A stretch of DNA of 64,000 nucleotides from Streptomyces sp. MspMP-M5 (GTDB lineage: Bacteria; Actinomycetota; Actinomycetes; Streptomycetales; Streptomycetaceae), in assembly GCF_000373585.1 (NCBI RefSeq), contig NZ_KB891883.1:1-64000 (forward strand). The letters run 5' to 3'. A program made the position numbers and the translations under genes. Shown in pieces: positions 32,744 through 41,927 of this stretch (positions within the stretch are counted from its first letter, which is position 1; each line of letters starts with the position of its first letter). Below the pieces are notes generated by a model. It was not told where the DNA came from. It did not search any database and was given only the letters and a program-made list of their open reading frames with translations.

Positions 32744-34143
32744 CCGCCCCCGAGCGCATCGTCGTGGTCGGCGCGTCCCTGGCCGGGCTGCGTGCCGCCG
32801 AGGCACTGCGGGACGAGGGCTTCACCGGCGAACTCACCCTCGTCGGCGAGGAGCCGTACCCGCCCTACGACCGTCCACCGCTGTCCAAGGCGGTGTTGTC
32901 CGGCTGGCTGTCCACCGACCGGATCGAGCTGCCCCGGGTGCGCGACATCGACGCCCGATGGCTGCTCGGCACCCGCGCGACCGGCCTGGACCCGCAGGCC
33001 CGCCGGGTGACGCTGGCCGACGGACGGCAGGTGGCGTACGACCGGCTGCTGATCGCCACCGGCACCCGGTCCCGCCCCTGGCCCGAGGAGCGGGGCGGTG
33101 CCCTGCGCGGCGTGCACCTGCTGCGTTCCCGTGACGACGCGGACCGGCTGCGTGCGGCGCTGGCCGCCGGGCCGGGCCGGGTGCTGGTCATCGGCGCCGG
33201 CTTCACCGGTGGCGAGGTCGCCTCGGTCTGCCGCGACCTGGGCCTCGACGTGACCGTGACCCAGCGCAGCGGCGCCCCGCTGGCGGGCGCACTGGGCGGG
33301 GTGATCGGCGGTGCCGCGGCCCGCTGGTACCGCGACGCGGGCGTGGACCTGCGGCTCGGCACCACCGTCAGCGCCCTGGAGGGCGACGCCGACGGACGGC
33401 TGCGGCGTGCGGTCCTCTCCGACGGCACGACGGTGACCGCCGATGTGGCCGTCGTCGCCGCCGGCGCCCTGGCGAACACCGAGTGGCTGGCCGGCTCCGG
33501 ACTGGCCGCCGACGATCGCGGTGTGGCCTGCGACGCGTCCTGCCGGGCCCTGGCCGAGGACGGGGCGCCGCTGCCGGACGTCTTCGTCGCCGGCGACGTC
33601 GCCCGCTGGCCGCACCCGCTCTACCCGGGGCGGCTGCTGCGCCTGGACCACTGGGACAACGCCGTCGCCCAGGCGCGTACCGCCGCCCACAACATGACCC
33701 ACCCACCGCATGCCCACCGAGGCCACCGGCCACTGCCGGCGTTCTGGTCCAACCAGTTCGGGACGAACCTCAAGTGCATCGGACTGCCCGCCCCCGCGGA
33801 CCAGGTCGTCGTCACCCAAGGCGCACTCGACCAGCGGCAGTTCGTCGCCGCCTACGGGCACCGCGGACGTCTGGTCGCCGTCGTCGCGGTGGACTCGCCC
33901 CGCGTCCTGGACGGATACGCGGCCCTGATCGAGGCCGGGGCGCCCTTCCCGCCCGTGCTCAACGCCACCGACGGACCCGACCGGCTCGAACCCCTCGATG
34001 CCGCGTTCCCCCGGTCAGCCTTCATCACGACCGACGGGCCCACCTGGCCGGCACCGGGACGCCTGCCCGCTCCGTCCGACCCGCCGGTCCCCGTCACACC
34101 GCCCGCACCGTCCACACCGTCCGCCCTGGCCGCACACGAGTGA
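32740..34143 (+). CDS. FAD-dependent ferredoxin reductase
   Basis: This 467-aa flavoprotein passes electrons from NAD(P)H to the adjacent ferredoxin. It shows the FAD dinucleotide motif IVVVGASLAGLRAAEALR (Gly-rich, slightly variant) at the N-terminus, then YPPYDRPPLSK, an ATG motif LLIATGTRSRPWP, the NAD motif VLVIGAGFTGGEVASVC near residue 150, and VFVAGDVARWPHPLYPGRLLRLDHWDNA near 285 (the second FAD Asp). The C-terminal domain ends with a long Pro-rich tail, PSDPPVPVTPPAPSTPSAL. It belongs to the putidaredoxin reductase-like class. GTG start at 32740 overlaps the ferredoxin stop. The cassette order ferredoxin-reductase-P450 gives a complete electron chain. Confidence 0.9.
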   Translation: MTAPERIVVVGASLAGLRAAEALRDEGFTGELTLVGEEPYPPYDRPPLSKAVLSGWLSTDRIELPRVRDIDARWLLGTRATGLDPQARRVTLADGRQVAYDRLLIATGTRSRPWPEERGGALRGVHLLRSRDDADRLRAALAAGPGRVLVIGAGFTGGEVASVCRDLGLDVTVTQRSGAPLAGALGGVIGGAAARWYRDAGVDLRLGTTVSALEGDADGRLRRAVLSDGTTVTADVAVVAAGALANTEWLAGSGLAADDRGVACDASCRALAEDGAPLPDVFVAGDVARWPHPLYPGRLLRLDHWDNAVAQARTAAHNMTHPPHAHRGHRPLPAFWSNQFGTNLKCIGLPAPADQVVVTQGALDQRQFVAAYGHRGRLVAVVAVDSPRVLDGYAALIEAGAPFPPVLNATDGPDRLEPLDAAFPRSAFITTDGPTWPAPGRLPAPSDPPVPVTPPAPSTPSALAAHE

Positions 34144-34154
34144 GGGAGCCCATC

Positions 34155-35375
34155 ATGACCTCGGCCGTCCAACAGCACTCCGCCTCGGAGCTGTTCGCCC
34201 AAGCCCTCCGCTACGAGAACCGTGCCAACCCCTACCCCCTGTACGAGCAGCTGCTCCAGGAGCCGGTCGTACGGCTCGCCGACGGGTCCTGGCTGGCGAC
34301 CGGACACCGTGAGATCAGTCTGCTGCTCCGCGACCCCCGCATCAGCGCCGACCGGCTCAATCCGCAACAGCAGCCGATCCGCAAGAGCCTGCTGATAGCG
34401 GACCCGCCCCGGCACGACCAGCTGCGCCAGGCGGTGACCCGGCAGTTCGTCCCCCGCATCATGGGCATGCGCGACCACATCGACACCCTCGTCACCGGTC
34501 TGCTGGACGCGCACACCAGCGCAGGACCTGGGCAGTTGGACGTGCTCGGCGACCTCGCCTACCCCTTGCCGGTCACCATCATCTGCGAACTGCTCGGCGT
34601 TCCGCGCGAGGACGAGCGACTGTTCGGCGGACTGGCCCGCCGCCTGACCCGCGGCCTGGACCCGGTCGAGACCCAGACCGAGGAGGAGATCCGCGAACTC
34701 CAGCAAACGCGCGTCGAGTTGGCGGAGTATCTGGAGGGATTGATCGCACGGCACGACGCCGACGGCGAGGGCGATCTGCTGGCCGGCCTGATGAACGGCC
34801 AGCGCCCGGACGGGCCCATGGACGCCATCGACCTCCGCGTCACGCTCGGGCTGCTGCTCATCGCGGGCCATGAGACGACCGTCAACCTCATCGCCAACGG
34901 GACCCTCGCCCTGCTGCGCAACCCTGGTCTCCTCGCCCGGCTGCGCGCCGAACCCGATCTGGTCACACCGCTGGTGGAGGAGGTGTTGCGCCACGACCCG
35001 CCGGTGCAGATGTCCGGCCGCAGCACCCTGGCAGACATCGACATCGCCGGCACGACCATCCCCAAGGGGGCGCGCATCCGCCTGCTGCTGGCCGCAGGCA
35101 ACCGCGACCCGCGGTGCTTCACCGACCCCGGCCGGTTCCTGCCAGACCGCGCCGACAACGCCCACCTCGGCTTCGGCGGCGGCATCCACTACTGCATCGG
35201 TGCCGCCCTCGCCCGCGCCGAGGCACAGATCGCACTGACCGCGCTCGCCCGCCGCCTGGACTCCCCCCGCCTGGTCGCCGACCCGCCGCCGTACCGGGAG
35301 AACGCCATCCTGCGCGGCCCGGAACGGCTCCCCGTCGCCTTCGCACGACTGCTGCCGGATCCACGGGAGCAGTGA
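34155..35375 (+). CDS. Cytochrome P450
   Basis: This 406-aa monooxygenase inserts oxygen into an unknown substrate. The I-helix oxygen-binding motif is LIAGHETTVNL, the K-helix ExxR is in VEEVLRHDPPVQ, and the heme loop FGGGIHYCIGAALARAE carries the axial thiolate Cys347. The family class (A.. GHETT, HYCIG) is the actinobacterial CYP105/107-like group, but the subfamily cannot be set by eye. GAGGGAG precedes ATG 34155, 11 bp after the reductase stop. The N-terminus has no membrane anchor, as in bacterial soluble forms. The cassette lies beside a TetR gene with two operators, so it is probably inducible. The lack of neighbouring biosynthetic genes suggests xenobiotic or drug oxidation rather than a pathway step. 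Confidence 0.92.
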   Translation: MTSAVQQHSASELFAQALRYENRANPYPLYEQLLQEPVVRLADGSWLATGHREISLLLRDPRISADRLNPQQQPIRKSLLIADPPRHDQLRQAVTRQFVPRIMGMRDHIDTLVTGLLDAHTSAGPGQLDVLGDLAYPLPVTIICELLGVPREDERLFGGLARRLTRGLDPVETQTEEEIRELQQTRVELAEYLEGLIARHDADGEGDLLAGLMNGQRPDGPMDAIDLRVTLGLLLIAGHETTVNLIANGTLALLRNPGLLARLRAEPDLVTPLVEEVLRHDPPVQMSGRSTLADIDIAGTTIPKGARIRLLLAAGNRDPRCFTDPGRFLPDRADNAHLGFGGGIHYCIGAALARAEAQIALTALARRLDSPRLVADPPPYRENAILRGPERLPVAFARLLPDPREQ

Positions 35376-35540
35376 CGGCGCACCGCGCACGTGAGAGAGG
35401 CCGGCGGCACCCCCTGTACCGCGGTGGGAAGTGCAGGGGGGTGGCACTGATACCACCCCGGATTCGGCAGTTGGCTTCATGGATCGCCGGCAGCGCGCCG
35501 GCCAGTATCAAGGGCACCGCTATTCCTCAAGGGGGAACCG

Positions 35541-37109
35541 ATGCCCATATCCGGGAAGTCCGTGCGCTGGGCGGCCGTCGCCGCATCCGTACTCCTCACG
35601 TCAGGAGCCCTTCCCCTCGCCGGGGCGAGCAGCGCCACGGCCGCAGCGGCGCCCCGGCCAGGCACCGTGCGCACGCCAGCGCGCTACCTGAACCAGCATC
35701 TCGACTGGCAGCCCTGTGCCTCCGGTGCGCTGGAGTGCGCGGCCATGTCCGTGCCGCGGGACTGGCACCATCCGGCACACGGCCCCAGCCTGACCGTGGC
35801 GGTCTCCCGGCACCGGGCGACCGCCCCCGCCGGGCGGCGCGGAGTGCTGATGATGGCCGCCGGTGGCCCCGGTGCCTCCGGTCTCCAGCGGCCCGCCGGT
35901 CTGGCCGCCTACGCTCCCGGCCTCGCCGCCGCCTACGACATCGTCAGCTTCGACCAGCGCGGTGTCGGCAACAGCACCAAGGTCAGCTGCGCCGACCAGT
36001 CAACCGTCGACGCCGCCTTCACCGGCGACAAACGCGACCGCTCCGCCGACGCCATCCGCAAGACCTTCGCCCAGGCACGCGCCTTCGTCCGCGACTGCCG
36101 ACGCCGCTCCGGCGACCTGCTGCCCTACCTCACCACCGAGCAGGCCGTCCACGACATGGACCTCTACCGCTCCCTCCTCGGAGCGGACACCCTCTCCTAC
36201 TACGGCCCGTCCTATGCCACCGTCCTCGGCGCCTCCTACGCGACCGAGTTCCCCCGTCGCGTGACCCGCATGGTCCTCGACAGCAACATCGACTTCACCC
36301 GCACCTGGCAGTCGTTCATGGAATCCCAACCGCTCAGCTTCCAACGCCGATTCGACCAGGACTTCCTCCCGTGGCTGGCGAAGAACGACGGCGTCTACCA
36401 CCAAGGCCGCACGCCCTCCCAGGCCAAGGCATCCTTCGAAAGCCTGCGCGCCAGGCTGCACGCACACCCGCTCGTCCTCGACGGGACCACCCTCACCCCC
36501 GACCACCTGGACGCCCTCACCAGCAGCGCCATCTACCGGGCCGACCCCGGCTTCGAGAACCTCGCCGGCGCACTGACCGTTCTGGAACACCCCGATACCG
36601 CGCCGCCTGCGGCCAGGCAGTCCCTCGCCAAGGCACTGGCACACCCCATGGACGCGGGCTTCGTGGCGGACTTCTTCTCCGTCACCTGCAACGACACTCC
36701 CTGGAACCGCAGCGCCGCCTACTGGATCGCCCAGAGCGACCGCGTCACACGCGACTACCCGCTGGTGGGCGCCCGCTCGTTGACCTACACCGCGATCTGC
36801 GCCGCCTGGCCGCGCTCCACCGCACCGCGCATCCACATCACCGGACGGAACCTGCCGCCCATCCTGATGCTGAACTCCACCCACGACCCCGCCACTTACT
36901 ACGAGGGCGCGCTGCGCGACCACCGGGCGCTGCCGACCTCGCGTCTGGTGACGGTCGCCGGCGGCGGCGACCACGGACAGTTCCAGAACCACAACGCCTG
37001 CGTCGACAACCTGGTCGAGGACTACCTCCTCGACGGAACCCTGCCGCGCACCGACACCACCTGCACCGCCAACCCGCTCCCGGCGCCCAAGCCGGCCGAC
37101 GGAGCGTGA
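35541..37109 (+). CDS. Secreted tripeptidyl aminopeptidase-like alpha/beta hydrolase
   Basis: This 522-aa enzyme has a Sec signal peptide (about 1-36, ending ATAAA) and the mature layout of Streptomyces Tap/SlpD proteases, which remove N-terminal peptides outside the cell. Core motifs are GVLMMAAGGPGASG (oxyanion), YDIVSFDQRGVGNS, the nucleophile in YYGPSYATVLGASYA (Ser224; usual form GxSYG), an Asp in LNSTHDPATYYEG and His in GGGDHGQFQNH. The cysteines (WQPCASGALEC, VSCADQ, ITC-type VTCNDTPW, TAICAAWP, NACVDN, TTCTA) are typical. Gly to Ala after SY in the elbow is a small change. ATG 35541 follows GGGGGAACCG. It is monocistronic, 165 bp after the P450. Confidence 0.85.
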   Translation: MPISGKSVRWAAVAASVLLTSGALPLAGASSATAAAAPRPGTVRTPARYLNQHLDWQPCASGALECAAMSVPRDWHHPAHGPSLTVAVSRHRATAPAGRRGVLMMAAGGPGASGLQRPAGLAAYAPGLAAAYDIVSFDQRGVGNSTKVSCADQSTVDAAFTGDKRDRSADAIRKTFAQARAFVRDCRRRSGDLLPYLTTEQAVHDMDLYRSLLGADTLSYYGPSYATVLGASYATEFPRRVTRMVLDSNIDFTRTWQSFMESQPLSFQRRFDQDFLPWLAKNDGVYHQGRTPSQAKASFESLRARLHAHPLVLDGTTLTPDHLDALTSSAIYRADPGFENLAGALTVLEHPDTAPPAARQSLAKALAHPMDAGFVADFFSVTCNDTPWNRSAAYWIAQSDRVTRDYPLVGARSLTYTAICAAWPRSTAPRIHITGRNLPPILMLNSTHDPATYYEGALRDHRALPTSRLVTVAGGGDHGQFQNHNACVDNLVEDYLLDGTLPRTDTTCTANPLPAPKPADGA

Positions 37110-37205
37110 CGAGGCGGCCTTCCGCGGGTTGCGTGAACTCCTCCGACCGGGGCTCGTACGGCAACGCCGGCCCGCCCCGGCGGGGGACCCTCCGGCTGCG
37201 GCAGC

Positions 37206-39206
37206 TCACCGGCCGTTCCGGTTCGGGGCGCGGCGCCAGGCGGCTTCCGCCAGGAGGCGCAGGCCGTTGAGGCCGACGATGACGGTGGAGCCTTCATGGC
37301 CGGCGACGCCGAGGGGCAGTGGGAGCGTACCGGTGAGGTCCCAGAGTACCAGGCCGGTGATGAAGGTCGCGGCGATGGTCAGGTTCTGTACCACCAAGTG
37401 GCGGGCGCGGCGGGAGAGTTGGACGAGGCTGGGGATGGTGGCCAGCTCGTCGCGGACCACCACGGCGTCGGCGGTTTCCAGGGCGAGGTCGGAGCCGGCG
37501 CGGCCCATGGCGATCCCGGTGTGCGCGGCGGCCAGGGCCGGGGCGTCGTTGACGCCGTCGCCGACCACCAGCACCCTGCGCCCCGCCTGGGCCATCTCCT
37601 TGACGGCCGCGACCTTGTCCTGCGGCAGAAGCCCCGCGCGGACGTCGCCGATGCCGACCTCGTCGGCCAGGCGGGCCGCGGCGCGCGGGTTGTCGCCGGT
37701 GAGCAGCACCGGTGTGCGGCCGGTGAGGGTGGTCAGGGAGGTGACGGTGGCGGCGGCCTCTTCGCGAAGGCGGTCGGCGATGCCCAGGACGCCGACCGGG
37801 GTCTGTTCGCTCTCGACCAGGACCGCGGTGCGGCCCTCGCCCTCCAGTCGGGCGGCGACCGCGGCGGCCGGGTGGGCGGTGCGGTCGCCGCGCAGGCGCG
37901 CCGGGCTGCCGACCGTGACCGTCCTGCCCTCGACGGTGGCGGTCACGCCGGTGCCTGGGGCGGAGGTGAAGTCCGACGCCATGGGGAGGTCCAGGCCCCG
38001 GCTGCGGGCGGCGTCCACGATGGCGCGGGCCAGCGGGTGTTCGCTGGGGTGCTCGGCCGCCGCCGCCAGCCGCAGCAACTGCTCCTCGGTCATGCCGGAG
38101 TCGGCCAGCGGCCGGATGTCGATGACGCGCGGGGTGCCCTCGGTCAGGGTGCCTGTCTTGTCCAGCGCGACCGCGTCGATCTGGCCGAGCCGTTCCATCA
38201 CGACGGCGGACTTGACCAGCACGCCATGGCGCCCGGCGTTGGCGATGGCCGATAGCAGCGGCGGCATGGTGGCCAGCACCACCGCGCACGGGGAAGCCAC
38301 GATCATGAAGGTCATGGCCCGCAGCAAGGTGGGCTGCAGCGCGGCGCCGAACAACAGCGGCAGGACGAACAGAGCAACCGTCGCGGCGACCATCCCGATC
38401 GAGTACCGCTGTTCGACCTTCTCGATGAACAGCTGGGTCGGCGCCTTGGTCTCGGACGCTTCCTCGACCATGGCCACGATCCGGGCGAGCACCGAGTCCG
38501 ACGGATCGCGCTCGACCTTCACCCGCAACGCCCCCGTGCCATTGAGGGTGCCGGCGAACACCTCGTCCCCGGTCTCCTTGACCACCGGCAGCGGTTCGCC
38601 GGTGATGGTGGCCTGATCCACCTCGCTCGCGCCGTCCAGCACCTGGCCGTCGGCGCCGACCCGTTCTCCGGGCCGGACCAGGATGATCTCGCCCACCCGC
38701 AACTGCTCGGTGGGGACCGTCGCCTCGGTCCCGTCGTCGCCCAGGCGGGCCGCGGTCGTGGGGGCGAGGTCGAGCAGGCCACGGACCGAGTCCGCGGTCC
38801 GTGCGGTGGCGATCGCCTCCAGGGCGCCGCTGGTGGCGAAGATGACGATCAGCAGCGCACCGTCCAGCACCTGCCCGATCGCCGCCGCACCCAGCGCCGC
38901 GACGACCATGAGCAGATCCACGTCCAAGGTCTTGTCCTTGAGCGCCTGCAGTCCCGCCCAGCCCGGCTCCCAGCCGCCGGTGGCGTAGGTCAGGGCGAAC
39001 AGCGCACCCCAGGACCACGCCGGCGCCCCCAGCAGATACAGCGGCAGGCCGACCAGGAAGAGCCCCAACGCCGCGGCGGCCCAGCGCGCCTCGGGCAGCG
39101 CGAAGATCCGCGTACGGCGCCTGGGCGCCACCGTGCCGCGCACTGCGGCTCCGCCGGTGGGATCCGAGCGCGTGAGAGTGGAAGGCATGAGAGGCGTGGG
39201 AGGCAT
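37206..39206 (-). CDS. P1B-4 type heavy-metal transporting ATPase
   Basis: This 666-aa ATPase exports a transition metal. It has no N-terminal metal-binding domain. Motifs are TGEPLPV (actuator), the membrane SPCAVV in helix 4, DKTGTLT (phosphorylated Asp), HPLARAIVDAA (nucleotide domain HP), GDGVNDAPAL (hinge) and HEGSTVIVGLNGLRLL in the last helices. SPC with HEGxT is the signature of P1B-4 pumps, which act on Co2+, Fe2+ or Ni2+ rather than Cu or Zn. ATG 39206 follows AAGGA by nine bases. It is divergent from an ArsR-type regulator with an inverted-repeat operator between them (39266-39289). I infer metal-inducible efflux. Confidence 0.9.
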   Translation of the reverse strand: MPPTPLMPSTLTRSDPTGGAAVRGTVAPRRRTRIFALPEARWAAAALGLFLVGLPLYLLGAPAWSWGALFALTYATGGWEPGWAGLQALKDKTLDVDLLMVVAALGAAAIGQVLDGALLIVIFATSGALEAIATARTADSVRGLLDLAPTTAARLGDDGTEATVPTEQLRVGEIILVRPGERVGADGQVLDGASEVDQATITGEPLPVVKETGDEVFAGTLNGTGALRVKVERDPSDSVLARIVAMVEEASETKAPTQLFIEKVEQRYSIGMVAATVALFVLPLLFGAALQPTLLRAMTFMIVASPCAVVLATMPPLLSAIANAGRHGVLVKSAVVMERLGQIDAVALDKTGTLTEGTPRVIDIRPLADSGMTEEQLLRLAAAAEHPSEHPLARAIVDAARSRGLDLPMASDFTSAPGTGVTATVEGRTVTVGSPARLRGDRTAHPAAAVAARLEGEGRTAVLVESEQTPVGVLGIADRLREEAAATVTSLTTLTGRTPVLLTGDNPRAAARLADEVGIGDVRAGLLPQDKVAAVKEMAQAGRRVLVVGDGVNDAPALAAAHTGIAMGRAGSDLALETADAVVVRDELATIPSLVQLSRRARHLVVQNLTIAATFITGLVLWDLTGTLPLPLGVAGHEGSTVIVGLNGLRLLAEAAWRRAPNRNGR

Positions 39207-39265
39207 CGAAGCGAAGTCCTTACGCAGACGGGGCGGACAGCGTCCAACGCCCTCACCATACAGGA

Positions 39266-39289
39266 ATGCATGAACAATAATTCATACAT
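39266..39289. promoter_or_regulatory. ArsR-type operator between pump and regulator
   Basis: The AT-rich dyad with core TGAACAATAATTCA (39271-39284; arms TGAA/TTCA extended by ATG and CAT) lies between the divergent genes. It closely follows the known SmtB/ArsR operator style. TACGAT at 39301-39306, six bases before the regulator ATG, may be a -10 of a leaderless transcript. Confidence 0.7.
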
Positions 39290-39312
39290 TCAGCCGCGCG
39301 TACGATGCCCGC

Positions 39313-39717
39313 ATGGGTCATGGAGCCGCACCCCCTGCCAGCCGCGCCCCGCGCACCCGCCTGACGGCGGACAACGCGGCGAAAGTCGCCAGCACGCTGC
39401 AGGCGCTGGCCACCCCGTCGCGGCTGCTGATCCTCGACCGCCTGCGCGAGGGGCCGCTGCCGGCGACCGAGCTGGCCGCCGAGGTCGGCATGGAGCAGTC
39501 CGCCTGCTCGCACCAACTCCGCCTGCTGCGCAACCTCGACCTCGTCGTCGGCACCCGCAAGGGCCGCTCGGTGGTCTACTCGCTCTACGACGACCACGTC
39601 TGCGAACTCCTCGACCAGGCCCTCTACCACGTCGAACACCTCCGCCTCGGCCTGAGCGACGCCGCCACTCCCGCCAGCGAACCAGCCCCCGAGGCAGTGA
39701 CCGGCCGGCGGGCCTGA
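39313..39717 (+). CDS. ArsR/SmtB-family metal sensor
   Basis: This 134-aa repressor has a winged helix: LQALATPSRLLILDRLREGPLPATELAAEVGMEQSACSHQLRLLRNLDLVVGTRKGRSVVYSL. Its C-terminal helix DDHVCELLDQALYHVEHL carries the Asp/His and His/Glu/His ligands of the alpha5 metal site seen in NmtR/KmtR/SmtB-type Ni, Co or Zn sensors; there is no alpha3 Cys pair for arsenic. The N-terminus MGHGAA also starts with a His, as in NmtR. There is no ribosome binding site before ATG 39313, so it may be leaderless. It is divergent from the P1B-4 pump and probably represses it until Co/Ni/Fe rises. Confidence 0.85.
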   Translation: MGHGAAPPASRAPRTRLTADNAAKVASTLQALATPSRLLILDRLREGPLPATELAAEVGMEQSACSHQLRLLRNLDLVVGTRKGRSVVYSLYDDHVCELLDQALYHVEHLRLGLSDAATPASEPAPEAVTGRRA

Positions 39718-39871
39718 CCACCGTGAACGCGTAGGGAATCCGAACGTGTAAGGAAACCGGCGGCCACCGCGCGCTCTGCAGCACTACGTGCCCGACCGCG
39801 CGGCCCGGCCGGAGAAGTGTCACCGACTCGGAGGGTTCCCGCCCGTGCGGCGTGTGCCGAACGGAGTCAGA

Positions 39872-41335
39872 GTGGAAGCACAGCCCTCAGCGGGAACGGT
39901 GGACGCGGACATGGACGTCACGGTCACGGAGGAGAGCCCGTTCCGGTTCCGCATCGACCGGCAGGGCGACATGCGTGTCCCGGGTGTCGTCTTCGCCAGC
40001 CGTGCACTCCTGCCCCAGGCGACCGGCGACCGGGCCCTGGAGCAGGTGGTGAACGTGGCGACGCTGCCGGGCATCGTCCGTGCCTCCTTCGCCATGCCCG
40101 ACGTGCACTGGGGCTACGGCTTTCCCATCGGCGGGGTGGCCGCCACGGAGGTCGACGGCGGCGGTGTCGTCTCGCCGGGCGGCGTCGGCTTCGACATCTC
40201 CTGCGGTGTCCGGCTGCTGGTCGCCGGCATCCAGCGGGCCGAGCTGGCCCCGCGCCTGAGGAGCCTGATGGACGTCCTCGGGGACACCACCCCGCGCGGC
40301 GCGGGACGCGGCGGACTGTGGAAGCTGTCCGGACGCGCACAGATGGAGAAGCTGCTCACCGGCGGCGCACGGTACGCGGTCGAACGGGGCCACGGCGTGC
40401 CGCGGGACCTGGTGCGCTGCGAGGACCGCGGGGCTCTGACGGGCGCCGACCCGGAGCAAGTCGGACAACGCGCCGTGGAACGTGGGCTGCAACAGGTGGG
40501 CAGCCTCGGCTCGGGCAACCACTTCCTGGAGGTGCAGGCGGTGGACCGGGTGTACGACGAAAGCGCAGCGTCCGCGTTCGGTCTGCGGGAGGGGCAGGTC
40601 TGCGTGATGATCCACTGCGGCTCCCGTGGCCTCGGCCACCAGGTGTGCACCGATCACGTCCGGGTCATGGACCACTCACTGCGCGCCTACGGCATCGAGC
40701 TCCCGGACCGGCAGCTCGCCTGCGCGCCCGTCGTCTCCCCGCCCGGCCGCGACTACCTCGGGGCGATGGCCGCCGCCGCGAACTACGGCCGCGCCAACCG
40801 ACAGCTGCTCACCGAGGCCGCCCGCCGTGCGTTCGCCACCACCGTCGGCGTGGGCGTGGACCTGGTGTACGACGTGTCCCACAACATGGCCAAGATCGAG
40901 ACCCATGTGGTGGACGGTGTGCGGCGTCCGCTGTGCGTCCACCGCAAGGGCGCCACCCTCGCCCTGCCGCCCGGCCACCCCGATCTGCCGGAGGACCTTG
41001 TCGAGGCCGGCCAGCCCGTCCTCGTGCCCGGCACGATGGGCACCGCCTCGTACGTCATGGTCGGCACGCCCGGCAACGACGCGTTTCTGTCCGCCTGCCA
41101 TGGCGCGGGACGGGTGTGGAGCCGCCATCGGGCGCTGCGCGAGGTCCGCGGTGAGCAGGTGCGGGACGACCTCGCCACCCGCGGCATCGCCGTCCGCCCC
41201 TCCTCCTGGCGCGGCCTCGCGGAGGAGGCCCCCGCCGCCTACAAGGACGTCGACGCGGTCGCCACCGCCACCGTGAACGCCGGGCTGGCCCGGCTCGTCG
41301 CCCGGCTGATCCCTCTCGGCGTCGTCAAGGGATGA
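39872..41335 (+). CDS. rtcB: RNA ligase RtcB
   Basis: RtcB joins RNA 2',3'-cyclic phosphate or 3'-phosphate to 5'-OH ends using GTP and Mn2+, for RNA repair. This 487-aa protein has all key residues: Cys in GFDISCGVR, His in [10 protein letters not shown], His in CGSRGLGHQ, His in DVSHNMAK, the guanylated His in CHGAGR and a C-terminal VVKG lysine. GTG 39872 is chosen because GGAG lies seven bases upstream; ATG 39911 is a poorer choice with no site. An archease gene converges on it from the right, with 36 bp between the stops. Archease is its activating partner in other organisms, so the pair probably works together although opposed in direction. Confidence 0.92.
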   Translation: MEAQPSAGTVDADMDVTVTEESPFRFRIDRQGDMRVPGVVFASRALLPQATGDRALEQVVNVATLPGIVRASFAMPDVHWGYGFPIGGVAATEVDGGGVVSPGGVGFDISCGVRLLVAGIQRAELAPRLRSLMDVLGDTTPRGAGRGGLWKLSGRAQMEKLLTGGARYAVERGHGVPRDLVRCEDRGALTGADPEQVGQRAVERGLQQVGSLGSGNHFLEVQAVDRVYDESAASAFGLREGQVCVMIHCGSRGLGHQVCTDHVRVMDHSLRAYGIELPDRQLACAPVVSPPGRDYLGAMAAAANYGRANRQLLTEAARRAFATTVGVGVDLVYDVSHNMAKIETHVVDGVRRPLCVHRKGATLALPPGHPDLPEDLVEAGQPVLVPGTMGTASYVMVGTPGNDAFLSACHGAGRVWSRHRALREVRGEQVRDDLATRGIAVRPSSWRGLAEEAPAAYKDVDAVATATVNAGLARLVARLIPLGVVKG

Positions 41336-41371
41336 ATCGCACCCCACGGCCGGTGGCCCACCGAACGGCTG

Positions 41372-41812
41372 TCACACATCGAGCGTGACCGAGCACTGCC
41401 AGCCGCCGCCTTGCCCACGAGTGAACGTCAGGCCATGCAAGGTGACCGCTTTCGGTGCGGCCCCCACCACCGGAAGCGCCCCCAAGTCCGCCATGGACAG
41501 CCGGGCCCGCAGGCCGCCGCGCACGACGCTGAGCTGCAGGTCGACCGGAACTTCGTCATGGGTGTCGATCCGGTAGATGACCTCTTCCAACAAGGCCACC
41601 AGCAGATCCTCGTCCGTATCCGCCCGCAGCACGGCCTCCCTCCGACCCACGCCGACCGCACCGGCCAGGTCCAGGAAGGATCCGCACATCCCCCGCACCG
41701 CCTGCGCCAGGCACACCTCACGCGTCGGCCCCCACGCCTCGACCCGCAGATCCGCGGTGTGCGGAACACTACGGTGCCCGCCGGGCAGCGGGGAGCCTTC
41801 CGACCACTCCAT
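41372..41812 (-). CDS. Archease (RtcB cofactor)
   Basis: This 146-aa protein has the archease fold: GGHRSVPHTADLRVEAWGPT (the conserved HTAD metal-binding region), LAQAVRGMCGSFLDL, then ADTDEDLLVALLEEVIYRIDTHDEVP, and the C-terminal strands AVTLHGLTFTRGQGGGWQCSVTLDV. Archease binds Ca/Mg and speeds guanylation of RtcB. ATG 41812 follows GGGAGGCGAGC. The gene ends 36 bp from the rtcB end on the opposite strand. In many genomes the two are adjacent, usually in the same direction; here they converge, so the mRNAs may overlap at the 3' ends. No terminator hairpin is obvious in the short gap. Confidence 0.85.
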   Translation of the reverse strand: MEWSEGSPLPGGHRSVPHTADLRVEAWGPTREVCLAQAVRGMCGSFLDLAGAVGVGRREAVLRADTDEDLLVALLEEVIYRIDTHDEVPVDLQLSVVRGGLRARLSMADLGALPVVGAAPKAVTLHGLTFTRGQGGGWQCSVTLDV

Positions 41813-41927
41813 GCTCGCCTCCCTCGTACTGCGGTTCCCACCGGGGAACGAACTCGTCCCCTCGCTTCCAAGGATGCGGTCGAGCGAGCTTGTCGTAGCG
41901 CGTCGCGACGCCACGGGCCTGCTCACG

